Shown: positions 63,430-64,000 of the stretch, piece after piece
How the letters are laid out: every line of letters starts with the position of its first letter
How positions within the stretch are numbered: position 1 is the first letter of the stretch
Assembly (NCBI GenBank): GCA_949293595.1
Contig: CASFDW010000002.1
Location: 310,001-374,000, forward strand
Length of the DNA stretch: 64,000 nucleotides
Source: an uncultured Spirochaetales bacterium
GTDB taxonomy: Bacteria; Spirochaetota; Spirochaetia; Sphaerochaetales; Sphaerochaetaceae
Reading direction: 5' to 3'
Made by a program: the position numbers and the translations under genes
Notes under the pieces: generated by a model
Told to the model about the DNA's origin: nothing
The model's input: the letters and a program-made list of their open reading frames with translations, nothing else
The model's database searches: none

Positions 63430-64000
63430 ATGAATGTTTTGGCGGAAGAACTTAACAGCGTGTTGGATAAGACGGTTGTGTCCCGGTTCCTTTCTTCCAC
63501 AGGAAGAAGGATGTATTTTCCAAAAGGGATAGTCGCACAGTCTGCAGAGGCGGGAGAGAAGGCCAAGAAGTACAATGCCACGGTCGGACTTGCCACGAAG
63601 GACGGCGAGCCCATGCATATGAGCGACATTTTCGACAAGTTCGTCCCCGGCACCTTCAGACCCAGGGATATCTTCAATTACGCTCCCGGCGGCGGGGACA
63701 AGGAACTCCGCGCACTTTGGAAGGATTTCATGCTCAGGAAGAATCCGACGCTTGCCGGCAAAAAGTTCTCCGAGCCGCTGGTCTGCTCCGGGCTTACCCA
63801 TGTTATCAGCCTCGTAGCCACACTCTTCGTCGATCCCGGCGACGAGATCGTATGTCCGAACCTTTTCTGGGACAATTACGAGCTCATCTTCTCCGATCTT
63901 GCCGGAGGGGTCCTGGTTCCATTCGATTTCTTCACCGAGGATGGTCGTTTCAATATCGAAGGGATGAAGAAGGCCCTTCTTTCCTGCAAGGGGGACTCCG
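63430..64000 (+). CDS. PLP-dependent aminotransferase class I/II (3' end beyond window)
   Basis: The first 190 codons are visible, after an ACGGAGG site. The sequence FNYAPGGGDKELRALWKDF is the class I/II substrate-side motif, LVCSGLTHVISLVATLFVDPGD is the strand-helix before the PLP pocket, and NLFWDNYELIF gives the ring-stacking aromatic. The Schiff-base Lys has not been reached. It probably transaminates an aromatic or branched amino acid; the specificity cannot be read from this part. Confidence 0.85.
   Translation, partial: MNVLAEELNSVLDKTVVSRFLSSTGRRMYFPKGIVAQSAEAGEKAKKYNATVGLATKDGEPMHMSDIFDKFVPGTFRPRDIFNYAPGGGDKELRALWKDFMLRKNPTLAGKKFSEPLVCSGLTHVISLVATLFVDPGDEIVCPNLFWDNYELIFSDLAGGVLVPFDFFTEDGRFNIEGMKKALLSCKGDS

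Overview
The window looks like ordinary chromosome from an anaerobic, fermentative bacterium, most likely a spirochaete (Spirochaetota, Sphaerochaeta/Treponema side). The clues are inferred, not proven: pyruvate:ferredoxin oxidoreductase, an oxygen-labile Fe-S serine dehydratase, a three-gene ferredoxin-type glutamate synthase, type III glutamine synthetase beside an ANTAR regulator, a DUF4416 gene, and a degenerate xanthine-dehydrogenase-like trio in front of dnaE. Base composition is moderately GC-rich, except for an AT-rich stretch near 39.7-40.1 kb. I found no rRNA, tRNA, CRISPR array, insertion sequence or prophage.

Layout. 1-7.3 kb: a GH13 glucanase cut by the left edge, pth, a small membrane protein, nth, a DAHP synthase-prephenate dehydratase fusion, a DUF4416 gene and a lipoprotein. 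7.3-18.4 kb: a nitrogen island with asnB and pyrG divergent from each other, then the split glutamate synthase divergent from glnA-ANTAR-glnN. 18.4-27.4 kb: GNAT, AI-2E-type permease, serine dehydratase, an AAA ATPase/TOPRIM-like pair, leuS and a GNAT-membrane fusion. 27.5-32.4 kb: parE-parC-rluA-type synthase, then a c-di-AMP receptor. 32.5-43.5 kb: S41 lipoprotein, a two-receiver PEP-synthase-like protein with an alcohol dehydrogenase, gdhA, a tiny DNA-binding protein, an S9 peptidase and an epimerase. 43.6-50.4 kb: TetR regulator, PFOR, patatin-like lipase, WYL regulator, slyX. 50.4-61.1 kb: one long minus-strand operon (XDH-like trio, dnaE, yggT, recG, rsmD, acyl-ACP thioesterase). 61.3-64 kb: ligA and the start of an aminotransferase.

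How the genes fit together. Pyruvate is oxidised by PFOR; the reduced ferredoxin could feed the ferredoxin-like glutamate synthase. Ammonia is fixed by GdhA or by two glutamine synthetases, and glutamine is spent by glutamate synthase, AsnB and PyrG. The four transcription units asnB, pyrG, gltB1-B2-B3 and glnA-ANTAR-glnN each start with a strong hairpin plus U-tract lying between promoter and start codon, with a shared 5' arm (about ACAAAGGCG). No upstream gene ends there, so these are leader attenuators and not ordinary terminators. An ANTAR-domain RNA-binding regulator is encoded in the same cluster. This candidate glutamine regulon is the main finding.

A second genome-level feature is leaderless transcription. 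At least ten genes have a -10 box 6-8 nt before the start codon, usually with a TTG-type -35 box 17-18 nt further up, and no Shine-Dalgarno sequence. They include pth, leuS, parE, ligA, slyX, serine dehydratase and the dnaE operon. Other genes in the window have strong AGGAGG-type sites, so two start classes coexist.
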